Assembly: GCA_019683625.1 (NCBI GenBank)
Contig: JADGHY010000066.1
Coordinates: 1 to 9,342, forward strand
Length of the DNA: 9,342 bases
Direction of reading: 5' to 3'
Source of the DNA: Thermoflavifilum sp.
GTDB taxonomy: Bacteria > Bacteroidota > Bacteroidia > Chitinophagales > Chitinophagaceae
The notes beneath the pieces are model-generated. The model saw only the letters and a list, made by a program, of their open reading frames with translations, made no database searches and was not told the DNA's origin. The translations under genes and the position numbers were made by a program. Below are positions 1-6,985 of this stretch, one piece after another (position 1 is the stretch's first letter; every line of letters begins with the position of its first letter).

Positions 1-5
1 AAATT

Positions 6-1418
6 ATGGCAACCATTCAACGTGAAACGCTGGCCCCCCTTCATGAAAAGATCGTGGTAAGGGTTGAAGAACAGGATTATATGCCAGCCTTTGAAAAAAC
101 ACTGAAAGATTATCGGAAAAAGGCGCAGATTCCCGGTTTTAGAAAGGGCATGGTGCCGGTGAGTTTAATCCGCAAAATGTACGGTCAGGCTATTTTCACT
201 GAAGAAGTGATTCGTGCTGCCGAACAACAGCTCACCCAATATTTGGAACAAGAAAAACTGGATATATTTTCTCAGCCTTTGCTGCTCGACAGCGAGGTTC
301 CTCAGCTGAATGTAGCCAGTCCGGGAGATTATGCATTTGCCTTTGAAATTGGCCTCAGGCCCCAATTTCAGCTCAGTCTTCTCCAGCCGTCCACTGAGCT
401 CCAGCAATATCAGATACAGGTAACCGATCAGATGGTAGACGATGAGATAGAATATCTGTTGCGGCGGTATGCTACGAGAGAAAAAATTGAACGATTTGAG
501 CAGGACGATGATTTTGTACAGGCCAGCTTTGAACAGGTTGACGAACAAGGGGAAGTGCTGCCTGATGGCCGGAAGCAACAGCTGAGTTTTTTGCTCAAGG
601 AAATTGATCCGGCTCACAAGGCAGAATGGGTGGGCAAACAGGAAAAGGAAGTGGTGGTTTCGGCACTTCATGAAATGTTTTCCGGCGAAAGTTTAACCTA
701 TATGCTGGGCAGGCTGGGATTGGATAAAGAAGATCCGGCAGCCGCATCGACCCGGTTTCGCATCACCATCGAAGAAATAGGCCGCCTCAAGAAGCCCGCA
801 TTAGAAATTGAATTTTTCAATCGGGTGTTTCCTGAGGAAAATATTCAGACTTTGGAACAATTCCGCCAGCGGGTAAGCGAAGAAATAGCCTATTATTATC
901 AGGAAATTGCGCAGGAAAGGTTACGCAACGAATTGATGGAAAAATTGATCCACGAAACCGATATACCTTTGCCGGAGGCATTTCTCCGGCATTTGATAGC
1001 CCGGAATCAGTCGCAACCGGCCGAATCTGTGGACGATGAAACCCTGCATGCTTTCCTGCATCAATTGCGGTGGACGCTTATTGCCCAGCAATTGGAAAAA
1101 CAATCTGGCGTGGAAATTACCCAAGAGGATATTGTCCAAAAAGCAAAGGCAGATTTTGTTCAATATTTTGATGTCTATAGCCAGAAGCATACACCCGAAT
1201 ATATCAATCGGTTTGCCCTACAGCTCTTGCAAAACGAGAAAACCTTTGAGAAATATGCTTTAGAAGCAAAAAACCAGAAGTTGCTCGACTGGGCACTTCA
1301 GCAAATTACCGTTAAACCTATCTCCGTGAGCCTGGATGAATTTAAGGCACTCATGGAAAAAGCATTACCTCATCACACCCATCCACATAGCCATGAACAT
1401 GAGCACCAACATGCATGA
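6..1418 (+). CDS. tig: Trigger factor, ribosome-associated chaperone, with His-rich C-terminal tail
   Basis: Trigger factor docks at the ribosomal exit tunnel and shields nascent chains in the cytoplasm. The 470-residue length fits the family (about 430-480). Residues 1 to about 130 form the ribosome-binding domain, with the signature GFRKGMVP at 44-51 followed by a conserved RKMYG stretch. Residues about 150-260 correspond to the FKBP-like prolyl isomerase domain. This domain is poorly conserved here, so isomerase activity is doubtful. The remainder is the helical substrate-binding arm domain, rich in Glu, Gln and Leu. The ATG at 6 starts the family-typical N-terminus (MATIQRETL), so the gene is complete although only 5 bases precede it and its promoter lies outside. 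Residues 456-469 contain eight histidines, a possible metal-binding tail whose role is unknown. The 3' end overlaps clpP1, and the gene heads a tig-clpP1-clpP2-clpX operon. Identification is certain; the tail function is open. Confidence 0.96.
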   Translation: MATIQRETLAPLHEKIVVRVEEQDYMPAFEKTLKDYRKKAQIPGFRKGMVPVSLIRKMYGQAIFTEEVIRAAEQQLTQYLEQEKLDIFSQPLLLDSEVPQLNVASPGDYAFAFEIGLRPQFQLSLLQPSTELQQYQIQVTDQMVDDEIEYLLRRYATREKIERFEQDDDFVQASFEQVDEQGEVLPDGRKQQLSFLLKEIDPAHKAEWVGKQEKEVVVSALHEMFSGESLTYMLGRLGLDKEDPAAASTRFRITIEEIGRLKKPALEIEFFNRVFPEENIQTLEQFRQRVSEEIAYYYQEIAQERLRNELMEKLIHETDIPLPEAFLRHLIARNQSQPAESVDDETLHAFLHQLRWTLIAQQLEKQSGVEITQEDIVQKAKADFVQYFDVYSQKHTPEYINRFALQLLQNEKTFEKYALEAKNQKLLDWALQQITVKPISVSLDEFKALMEKALPHHTHPHSHEHEHQHA

Positions 1419-2145
1419 TGAATTTCGCAAGTACGCGGTGTATCACCAGCGTATCAACAGCCTGGCTTTTGATCAGTATACCAGGCATACCGTGAAAGCA
1501 CTTACCCCGTATATCATTGAGGAAAGGCCATTGAATGTGGCTTCCATGGATGTGTTTTCCCGATTGATGATGGATAGGATTATTTTTCTGGGTGAGCCTA
1601 TTGACGATTATGTGGCCAATATTGTGACGGCACAATTGCTTTTCCTGGAATCCACCGATCGGGGGCGCGACATCCAGATGTATATCAACAGTCCGGGTGG
1701 CAGTGCTTATGCGGGCTTGGGTATTTATGATACCATGCAGGTGATTCAGCCTGATGTGGCTACCATTTGCACGGGTATGGCTGCCTCTATGGCTGCCGTG
1801 TTAATGTGTGCCGGGGTTAAGGGCAAACGCACGGCGCTCAAACATTCGCGCATTCTTATTCATCAGCCCAGCGGGGGCATTTCCGGTCAGGCTTCCGATG
1901 TAGAAATCACAGCCCGGGAGATTTCAAAAGTGAAAAGAGAATTGTATGAAATCATCGCTTTTCATTCGGGCCAGGATGTGGAAAAAATTGAACGGGATGG
2001 GGATCGTGATTTCTGGATGTCGGCCGAAGAAGCAGTCGCATACGGACTGATTGATGAAGTGTTGCAGACCCATCCTCGTAAAAGGCCTGCCGAAGCTGCC
2101 TCGACCGACAAAAGCCCCGATCAGGACAAAACACACAAATCTTAA
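1411..2145 (+). CDS. clpP: ATP-dependent Clp protease proteolytic subunit, copy 1
   Basis: ClpP is a self-compartmentalised serine peptidase that forms a double heptameric ring and degrades proteins fed in by an AAA+ unfoldase. From the ATG at 1411 (244 residues) the triad is Ser126 in GMAASMAA, His151 in ILIHQPSGG and Asp200 in DRDFWMSAEEA. The oxyanion-loop glycines lie in NSPGGSAYAG. In-frame ATGs also occur at 1336, 1393 and 1399. I prefer 1411 because MHDEFRKYAVYHQRIN matches the usual Bacteroidota ClpP N-terminus and it leaves only an 8-base overlap with tig. The 1393 start would give 250 residues. The first 40-50 residues (TPYIIEERPLNVASMDVFSRLMMDRI) are typical of the main Bacteroidota ClpP. 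A charged tail of roughly 24 residues (about 221-244) runs past the catalytic core and looks disordered. Copy 2 follows after 12 bases. Confidence 0.95.
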   Translation: MHDEFRKYAVYHQRINSLAFDQYTRHTVKALTPYIIEERPLNVASMDVFSRLMMDRIIFLGEPIDDYVANIVTAQLLFLESTDRGRDIQMYINSPGGSAYAGLGIYDTMQVIQPDVATICTGMAASMAAVLMCAGVKGKRTALKHSRILIHQPSGGISGQASDVEITAREISKVKRELYEIIAFHSGQDVEKIERDGDRDFWMSAEEAVAYGLIDEVLQTHPRKRPAEAASTDKSPDQDKTHKS

Positions 2146-2157
2146 ACCGAACAAGAG

Positions 2158-2790
2158 ATGGCAATGACAAAGGATTTCAAGTATATGTTTCATCCGGCTT
2201 TGGGACAGGAACCCGATACGGAAGCACCCCCTAAGCTGGAAGAGCTCATCAGCAGCCGTGAATTTGACAAGACTTTCCTGGAACAGCGCCGCGTGTTTCT
2301 GTGGGGTGTGGTTGATGATCATTCAGCACGCGAAGTAGTCAACCGCCTCCTCTATCTGGAAGCTAAAGCGCCCGGGAAAGAGATCACATTATTTATCAAC
2401 AGTCCGGGTGGGATTGTATCATCGGGCATGGTCATTCATGATACCATGCGCCTGATCAGCTCGCCGGTGGCCACCGTGTGTATGGGGCTGGCTGCTTCTA
2501 TGGGATCTATTATCCTTTCGGCCGGAGAAAAAGGCAGACGCTTTATTTTCCCGCATGGTGAGGTGATGATTCATCAGCCCAGTATCGGCGGCTATCAGGG
2601 CACATCGGCAGATCTGGAAATCCAGGCCAGGCAAATCCGCAAGACCAAAGAACTGGGTGCCCGTATCCTGGCAGAGAATTGCGGACAGCCCATTGAAAAG
2701 ATATTGAAGGATTTTGACCGGGATTACTGGATGGATGCACAGGAAGCCGTGCAATACGGGATTGTGGACAAGATCGTCGAAAAACTTTAA
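2158..2790 (+). CDS. clpP: ATP-dependent Clp protease proteolytic subunit, divergent copy 2
   Basis: This is a second, clearly different ClpP paralogue of 210 residues. The catalytic triad is intact: Ser114 in LAASMGSI, His139 in VMIHQPSIGG and Asp189 in DRDYWMDAQEA. NSPGGIVSSG at 81-90 provides the oxyanion region. The N-terminus (about residues 1-42) differs from copy 1, and the core opens with RRVFLWGVVDD instead of the MMDRIIFLGEPIDD of copy 1. It ends almost directly after the core (KIVEKL) with no tail. The ATG at 2158 is used here; an in-frame ATG at 2164 is possible. It is sandwiched between clpP1 (12 bases upstream) and clpX (5 bases downstream), so the three are very probably co-transcribed. 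Because the triad is complete it should be an active peptidase, alone or in mixed rings with copy 1. In other bacteria with two ClpPs (Mycobacterium, Listeria, Chlamydia) mixed complexes are known; applying that here is inference. Confidence 0.94.
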   Translation: MAMTKDFKYMFHPALGQEPDTEAPPKLEELISSREFDKTFLEQRRVFLWGVVDDHSAREVVNRLLYLEAKAPGKEITLFINSPGGIVSSGMVIHDTMRLISSPVATVCMGLAASMGSIILSAGEKGRRFIFPHGEVMIHQPSIGGYQGTSADLEIQARQIRKTKELGARILAENCGQPIEKILKDFDRDYWMDAQEAVQYGIVDKIVEKL

Positions 2791-2795
2791 GCAGC

Positions 2796-4055
2796 ATGAA
2801 AGAACAAGACGGCAATCATCATACACAAGGCTCTCGGAATCGCCCGCGATGCTCATTTTGCGGACGTTCCCAAGACGAAGTGCGTATCCTGATTTCCTCT
2901 GAAAAAGCCAATATCTGCGACATCTGTGTAGCACAGGCCCAGGAACTGATAGCCGAGGAATTTGGTGCCGGTGCCCGATCTGCACAACCTTTTTCCCTGA
3001 AAATTGCCAAGCCGGTTGAGATCAAAAAATTTCTCGATGAATATGTCATTGGCCAGGATGAAGCGAAAAAGGTACTGGCCGTGGCAGTGTATAATCATTA
3101 CAAACGGTTGAAATACCATTCCCGACCAGATGATGTAGAAATTGAAAAGTCGAACATCATCATGGTGGGAGAAACCGGCACTGGGAAAACGTTATTAGCC
3201 CGATCTATTGCTAAGCTCTTACGCGTCCCGTTTACGATTGTGGATGCTACGGTGTTTACGGAAGCAGGTTATGTGGGAGAAGATGTGGAAAGCATTCTCA
3301 CCCGCCTGCTTCAGGTGTGCGATTACGATGTATCGGCTGCCGAAAAAGGTATCGTGTATATTGATGAAATTGATAAAATTGCCCGTAAGGGTGATAATCC
3401 TTCTATTACACGCGACGTGAGCGGCGAAGGCGTACAGCAGGCTTTGCTAAAATTGCTGGAAGGTACTGAGGTGCTGGTGCCGCCCCAGGGAGGCAGAAAG
3501 CATCCGGAACAAAAGATGATCAAAGTGAACACCCAGCATATTTTGTTTATCTGCGGAGGCGCTTTTGAGGGTATCGATAAAATCATTGCCCGCCGCATTC
3601 AAACCCATACCATTGGCTTTAAAACCGAACAAGAAAGCCATTTTGAGCGCGACCAGATTTTGCGGCATGTCAATGCGCAAGATCTGAGAGCCTTTGGCCT
3701 GATTCCCGAACTGATTGGTCGTCTGCCCGTGATTACCTATCTGAATACACTCGATCGAAAAGCATTGCGTGCCATTCTCACGGAACCCAAAAATGCATTG
3801 ATCAAACAATATAAAAAACTGTTTGCCCTGGAGGGTATTGAATTGCAAATTGATGAGGAAGTACTTGATTTCATTGTGGATAAAGCGATGGAATTTAGGC
3901 TGGGAGCACGCGGATTGCGTTCTATATGCGAAATCATCATGACCGATGCCATGTTTGAATTGCCTTCTGCTAATCAGAAAGTGTTTCACCTAACCCTGGA
4001 ATATGCTCGCCAGAAACTCGATGCCAATGCGGTTTCTCGCCTGAAAGTAGCATAA
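2796..4055 (+). CDS. clpX: ATP-dependent Clp protease ATP-binding subunit ClpX
   Basis: ClpX is the hexameric AAA+ unfoldase that recognises, unfolds and threads substrates into ClpP. The 419-residue protein has every expected element. The N-terminal zinc-binding domain has C19-x2-C22 and C41-x2-C44. Walker A is GETGTGKT (125-132). Pore-1 loop is GYVG (158-161). Walker B is IVYIDEID (186-193). The RKH pore loop is 234-236. The ClpP-docking IGF tripeptide is at 273-275. The arginine finger lies in ELIGRLP (R309) and the sensor-2 arginine in GARG (R372). The start at 2796 lies 5 bases after the clpP2 stop and yields a normal N-terminus. The preserved IGF loop indicates it docks onto at least one of the two upstream-encoded ClpPs. 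The next gene is convergent, so clpX ends the operon. Confidence 0.98.
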   Translation: MKEQDGNHHTQGSRNRPRCSFCGRSQDEVRILISSEKANICDICVAQAQELIAEEFGAGARSAQPFSLKIAKPVEIKKFLDEYVIGQDEAKKVLAVAVYNHYKRLKYHSRPDDVEIEKSNIIMVGETGTGKTLLARSIAKLLRVPFTIVDATVFTEAGYVGEDVESILTRLLQVCDYDVSAAEKGIVYIDEIDKIARKGDNPSITRDVSGEGVQQALLKLLEGTEVLVPPQGGRKHPEQKMIKVNTQHILFICGGAFEGIDKIIARRIQTHTIGFKTEQESHFERDQILRHVNAQDLRAFGLIPELIGRLPVITYLNTLDRKALRAILTEPKNALIKQYKKLFALEGIELQIDEEVLDFIVDKAMEFRLGARGLRSICEIIMTDAMFELPSANQKVFHLTLEYARQKLDANAVSRLKVA

Positions 4056-4070
4056 TGCTATGAATTATCG

Positions 4071-4099
4071 ATCATGCCCTCATGGTATGAGGATATGAT
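4071..4099. terminator. Imperfect hairpin between convergent genes, possible terminator
   Basis: In the 69-base gap between the clpX stop and the end of the minus-strand PLP enzyme gene, CCTCAT (4078-4083) and ATGAGG (4087-4092) pair around a 3-base loop. An outer pair of arms, ATCAT (4071-4075) and ATGAT (4095-4099), extends the stem across a 2x2 internal loop. There is no T-run on either side, so it is not a classical intrinsic terminator. Its position between convergent genes suggests a bidirectional terminator or an mRNA 3'-end stabiliser, which is inference. Confidence 0.3.
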
Positions 4100-4124
4100 A
4101 CAAGTTGAGCCTAAATAAACACCT

Positions 4125-5345
4125 TCAGGACAGCGCCTGATCCAGGTCTTGCAGCAGGTCTTCCATATTTTCAATACCCACACTCATGCGAATCAATCCG
4201 TCTGTAATGCCACTTTTTTCCCGTTGTTCGCGTGGCACCCCGTAATGTGTCATGGATGCCGGATGGCAAACCAGTGTATCGCATGTGCCGAGCGATACGG
4301 CCCGCACGCACAATTGCAACCTGTCTATAAACCTTTTGCCTGCCGATAGTCCATCCTTCAGTTCAAAACTTAAAATGGCACCGGGATGTTTCATTTGTTT
4401 CTGGGCAATTGCAAAATCGGGATGAGAGGATAATCCAGGATAATTCACGCGGCTCACGGATGGATGTTTTTCCAGAAAACGGGCAATTTGCATTGCATTT
4501 TCACAATGCCTTTGCATGCGCAATTCAAGGGTTTTCATGCCAATGGTTAGCAAATAAGCATCGAAGGCATTGCTGTTGCCACCCAGCAAACGGGCTATTT
4601 TAGCCACATGCTGTTCCATTTTTTCTATATCTCTTCCCACCAGCACACCACCAACAGCCGTACCATGTCCGTTTAAAAATTTAGTAGTGGAATGGAATAC
4701 ATAATCAGCACCATATCGGAAAGGTTGTTGCAAATAAGGTGAGGCAAAGGTATTATCCACAGCAGTAGTTAAATGATACTGTTGAGCCAATTGGATGCAG
4801 GCTTCCAGATCCACACAGCGAAGTGTAGGATTGGCAGGGGTTTCCAGATACATCATGCGGATGCGTTTTTCCTCTTTCAACACTTTTTCAACCTGCTGCA
4901 GATCGTGCATATCCATGATGATAGTTTCCACACCCAGTCCGGGTAAAATTTTCTGCAATAATTCGTCAGTACCGCCATAGAGAGACAAGTGTGTGATTAC
5001 TTTATCGCCTGCATGCAATTCACTGAGGAATAAGGTAGTGAGTGCAGCCATGCCCGAAGCATGCAGGATAGCTTTAGCCTGCATGGGGTTCCCTTGTGCA
5101 TCGTGCAGCTTGTAGGTTTCCAATGCAGCAATCTTTTGTTCCGCTTCCGTGAAATTAGGATTACCCCATCGCGTATAAATGTATCCTTTTTCTTTTCCGG
5201 TAAAACGGTTCATGCCTTGTTCGGCCGTGTCAAACACAAATGTGGAGCTGGCATAAATCGGGGTCAGATGCGCATATTGCGGATCGGGGATATGTCCCGC
5301 ATGCACACAATGGGTGCCAAAACCTTGAAGGGATTGTTTTTTCAT
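4125..5345 (-). CDS. PLP-dependent trans-sulfuration family enzyme (cystathionine gamma-synthase/lyase or methionine gamma-lyase type)
   Basis: This is a fold-type I PLP enzyme of the Cys/Met metabolism family, acting on sulfur amino acids in the cytoplasm. Counting from the ATG at 5345 (406 residues), conserved sites are YTRWGNPN (Tyr57 and Arg59, phosphate contacts from the neighbouring subunit), SGMAA at about 97-101, Tyr123 in LYGGT (ring stacking), Asp197 in VDNTFASP (pyridine nitrogen), Lys222 in STTKFLNGHG (PLP Schiff base) and Arg386 in LIRMSVGIE (substrate carboxylate). The active-site cysteine of classical methionine gamma-lyases (LYGCT) is Gly124 here, as in cystathionine enzymes, while HPASMTH is shared by several subfamilies. 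The exact reaction therefore cannot be assigned. An upstream in-frame ATG at 5363 adds six residues; 5345 is preferred because MKKQ begins the conserved N-terminus and leaves room after a -7-like box. It stands alone on this strand, convergent with clpX and divergent from the lipase gene. Confidence 0.9.
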   Translation of the reverse strand: MKKQSLQGFGTHCVHAGHIPDPQYAHLTPIYASSTFVFDTAEQGMNRFTGKEKGYIYTRWGNPNFTEAEQKIAALETYKLHDAQGNPMQAKAILHASGMAALTTLFLSELHAGDKVITHLSLYGGTDELLQKILPGLGVETIIMDMHDLQQVEKVLKEEKRIRMMYLETPANPTLRCVDLEACIQLAQQYHLTTAVDNTFASPYLQQPFRYGADYVFHSTTKFLNGHGTAVGGVLVGRDIEKMEQHVAKIARLLGGNSNAFDAYLLTIGMKTLELRMQRHCENAMQIARFLEKHPSVSRVNYPGLSSHPDFAIAQKQMKHPGAILSFELKDGLSAGKRFIDRLQLCVRAVSLGTCDTLVCHPASMTHYGVPREQREKSGITDGLIRMSVGIENMEDLLQDLDQALS

Positions 5346-5380
5346 GATCGACGGGTAATACATTTAACAATGAAGACCCT

Positions 5381-5388
5381 CAAAATTA
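5381..5388 (-). promoter_or_regulatory. Candidate Bacteroidota -7 promoter box for the PLP enzyme gene
   Basis: Read on the minus strand, these bases are TAATTTTG, an exact match to the TAnnTTTG -7 box used by the Bacteroidota housekeeping sigma factor. Transcription would start a few bases downstream, giving a leader of about 25-30 bases before the ATG at 5345. I found no TTG -33 element at the usual spacing, so this remains a half-match. Confidence 0.35.
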
Positions 5389-5488
5389 CGTAAGTTCAAG
5401 GACGTGATTGCAGGATGTGGCAACAGTGTAACAGAGGATATTGTTTTTGACAAAACAGAGATACATGATCCATTAATTTTTCAAACAG

Positions 5489-5521
5489 TTGTGATGCCGA
5501 TGTAAACTTCGTTTTATCTTG
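5489..5521 (+). promoter_or_regulatory. Weak candidate promoter for the lipase-SemiSWEET pair
   Basis: A TTG at 5489-5491 is followed after 23 bases by TATCTTG at 5515-5521, which is one T short of TAnnTTTG. The spacing is at the long end of what is described for Flavobacterium-type promoters. The leader to the ATG at 5537 would be roughly 10 bases. The rest of the 190-base divergent region shows no other convincing signal. Confidence 0.25.
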
Positions 5522-5536
5522 CTATAAATCCCGGAA

Positions 5537-6706
5537 ATGAAAAAGAAATACTATGTCTTAGCCCTATCATGCATTTGGGTGAGCATGATGACGCAACTAT
5601 TATCCTTGCAAGGCTTTGCGCAATCGGCTTTTCAGCCTGCAGCATATTTGACATTGCTGGGCATTTATCATCAGCAAAGCCTGGCCGCCTATGCTGCGTT
5701 GGCAGATACGATGGCCCATCAGGCCGATCTGAGGGCTACGAGAGCCGACAGTGTGTTGCTCTCCGCAGCGGTTAAACTCATCTATCGTTCACCCGACGTG
5801 GGTTTGAGCAACAGCTGGGATTTATGGGTGCAGGGTGATAGCCTGGCCATTGTGAGTGTGCGGGGCACGGTAAACAGGCCTGATTCCTGGCTGGAAAATT
5901 TCTGGGCAGCTATGGTGCCTGCACAGGGTGAATGGCAGATCAACGACAGCACGCGTTTTACCTATCGCTTAGCCGATGATCCCCGTGCGGCCGTGCATGC
6001 CGGCTGGCTGCTGGGGATGGCATCTATGGCTCCGGATGTGGTGAAACACTTGCATGAAATATACCAGCAGGGTTTTCGGAAAGTAATCATTACCGGTCAT
6101 AGCCAAGGAGGTGTCATCAGCTATTTGTTGGCTGCATATCTGCACTATTTACCCGATCCGGTCGTGGCCGACAGCCTGCATTATCAGGTCTATGCCAGTG
6201 CAGCACCGCGCCCCGGCAATCTTTATTTTGCTTATGATTTTGATCATGCCTTTCGCAACAATGCTTTTCATATTGTGAATCCGGAAGATTGGGTGCCCCA
6301 GACGCCTCTTTCCATCCAGACGTTGCACGACATGGTGGCAGTAAATCCCTTTCAGGATGTGAGCAGCCTGTTTCGCAATTCAAACTGGCTGGTGCGTTGG
6401 TATTTGCGTCATCAGTTCCACAAGCTTGACCGGCGTACGCAAAAAGCCAATCAATTTATGACCCGGTTTTTTGGCAAGAAGATGCAAAAAGCTATTAAGC
6501 AATATTTACCTCAGCTGCATTTTCCCCAATATGTATCTTCCGCAGAATACGTATCGGCCGGTATTCCCGTGGTACTTAAGCCCGACAGCATTTACTTCAA
6601 ACGGGCAGTTTTCAACGGGAAAAATTATTTTGTTCATCATGCACTCAGCGCTTATGCTTATTTGGTTAAGATCAATTTTTTCCAAGCATCCACTTCACAT
6701 CAATAA
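5537..6706 (+). CDS. Secreted class-3-type lipase / alpha-beta hydrolase
   Basis: This is a 389-residue alpha/beta hydrolase of the class-3 lipase kind, predicted to cleave ester bonds, with substrate unknown. Residues 1-28 form a Sec signal peptide (MKKKYY, a hydrophobic core, then GFA before QS), so the protein should be exported. The nucleophile elbow is GHSQGG with Ser189. Asp251 in NPEDWVPQTP matches the class-3 acid residue, and His368 in HHALSAY is the best catalytic histidine (His367 is adjacent). SVRGT at 107-111 fits the oxyanion strand of this family. About 115 residues separate the Asp from the His, including a basic helical stretch at about 286-325 that may form a lid or membrane-contact region. 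The start at 5537 is set by the signal peptide. The TAA stop shares its last base with the ATG of the SemiSWEET gene, implying translational coupling. It could be a phospholipase or esterase instead of a triglyceride lipase. Confidence 0.85.
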   Translation: MKKKYYVLALSCIWVSMMTQLLSLQGFAQSAFQPAAYLTLLGIYHQQSLAAYAALADTMAHQADLRATRADSVLLSAAVKLIYRSPDVGLSNSWDLWVQGDSLAIVSVRGTVNRPDSWLENFWAAMVPAQGEWQINDSTRFTYRLADDPRAAVHAGWLLGMASMAPDVVKHLHEIYQQGFRKVIITGHSQGGVISYLLAAYLHYLPDPVVADSLHYQVYASAAPRPGNLYFAYDFDHAFRNNAFHIVNPEDWVPQTPLSIQTLHDMVAVNPFQDVSSLFRNSNWLVRWYLRHQFHKLDRRTQKANQFMTRFFGKKMQKAIKQYLPQLHFPQYVSSAEYVSAGIPVVLKPDSIYFKRAVFNGKNYFVHHALSAYAYLVKINFFQASTSHQ

Positions 6707-6960
6707 TGAGTCTGATCGTCATCATTGGTCTGGCAGCAGCATGTTGTACAACCCTGAGTTTTATTCCTCAGGCCATCCAGACCATTCGCACACGCAACAC
6801 CAAAGACATTTCCCTTGGTATGTATGTGCTTTTTACCACAGGCACCCTGTTGTGGCTCATCTATGGCATCTTCAGCCACAGCCTGCCGGTGGCGCTGGCC
6901 AATGCAGTGACTTTGGTATTCGCAGGCATTATCCTGATCTACAAAATCAAATATCATTGA
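6706..6960 (+). CDS. SemiSWEET family sugar transporter (PQ-loop/MtN3 repeat)
   Basis: This 84-residue integral membrane protein consists of one three-helix bundle, the size of bacterial SemiSWEETs, which dimerise to form a sugar uniporter in the inner membrane. The helices are at about 3-25, 38-56 and 60-80. The PQ motif lies in FIPQ (Pro21-Gln22), followed by the basic loop TIRTRNTKDIS that usually joins helices 1 and 2. Trp50 and Asn66 sit where the Trp/Asn pair lines the sugar site in characterised SemiSWEETs. The substrate cannot be read from the sequence; glucose or sucrose are the known ones in the family. The ATG overlaps the lipase stop in a TAATG arrangement, so translation is probably coupled. 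Family membership is firm, but the functional link to the lipase is unknown. Confidence 0.9.
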   Translation: MSLIVIIGLAAACCTTLSFIPQAIQTIRTRNTKDISLGMYVLFTTGTLLWLIYGIFSHSLPVALANAVTLVFAGIILIYKIKYH

Positions 6961-6983
6961 TTGGCGAAATCGGCTTACATTTG
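6957..6983 (+). promoter_or_regulatory. Candidate promoter for guaB
   Basis: TACATTTG at 6976-6983 matches the Bacteroidota -7 consensus TAnnTTTG exactly. A TTG at 6957-6959 lies 16 bases upstream, slightly closer than the usual 17-23. The predicted transcription start falls around 6987-6991, at the left arm of the inverted repeat before guaB. This would let guaB be expressed independently of the upstream lipase-SemiSWEET pair. Confidence 0.45.
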
Positions 6984-6985
6984 CT

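Noticed and set aside
165..671. 168-codon open frame on the minus strand inside tig
   Set aside because: It is a low-complexity Leu/Phe-rich shadow of the certain trigger factor gene, with no recognisable motif.
1336..1410. Upstream in-frame ATG extension of clpP1
   Set aside because: It would overlap tig by 83 bases and add residues not seen at ClpP N-termini; the ATG at 1411 (or 1393) fits better.
3447..3989. 180-codon open frame on the minus strand inside clpX
   Set aside because: It lies wholly within the conserved AAA+ coding region and has no family features; it is a shadow frame.
4125..4140. TCAGG/CCTGA 5-bp inverted repeat at the end of the PLP enzyme gene
   Set aside because: It is short, lies within coding sequence and has no T-run.
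5442..5457. 6-bp A/T hairpin TGTTTT-TGAC-AAAACA in the divergent region
   Set aside because: It is short, mostly A:T, and not positioned relative to either candidate promoter; such a match is expected by chance.
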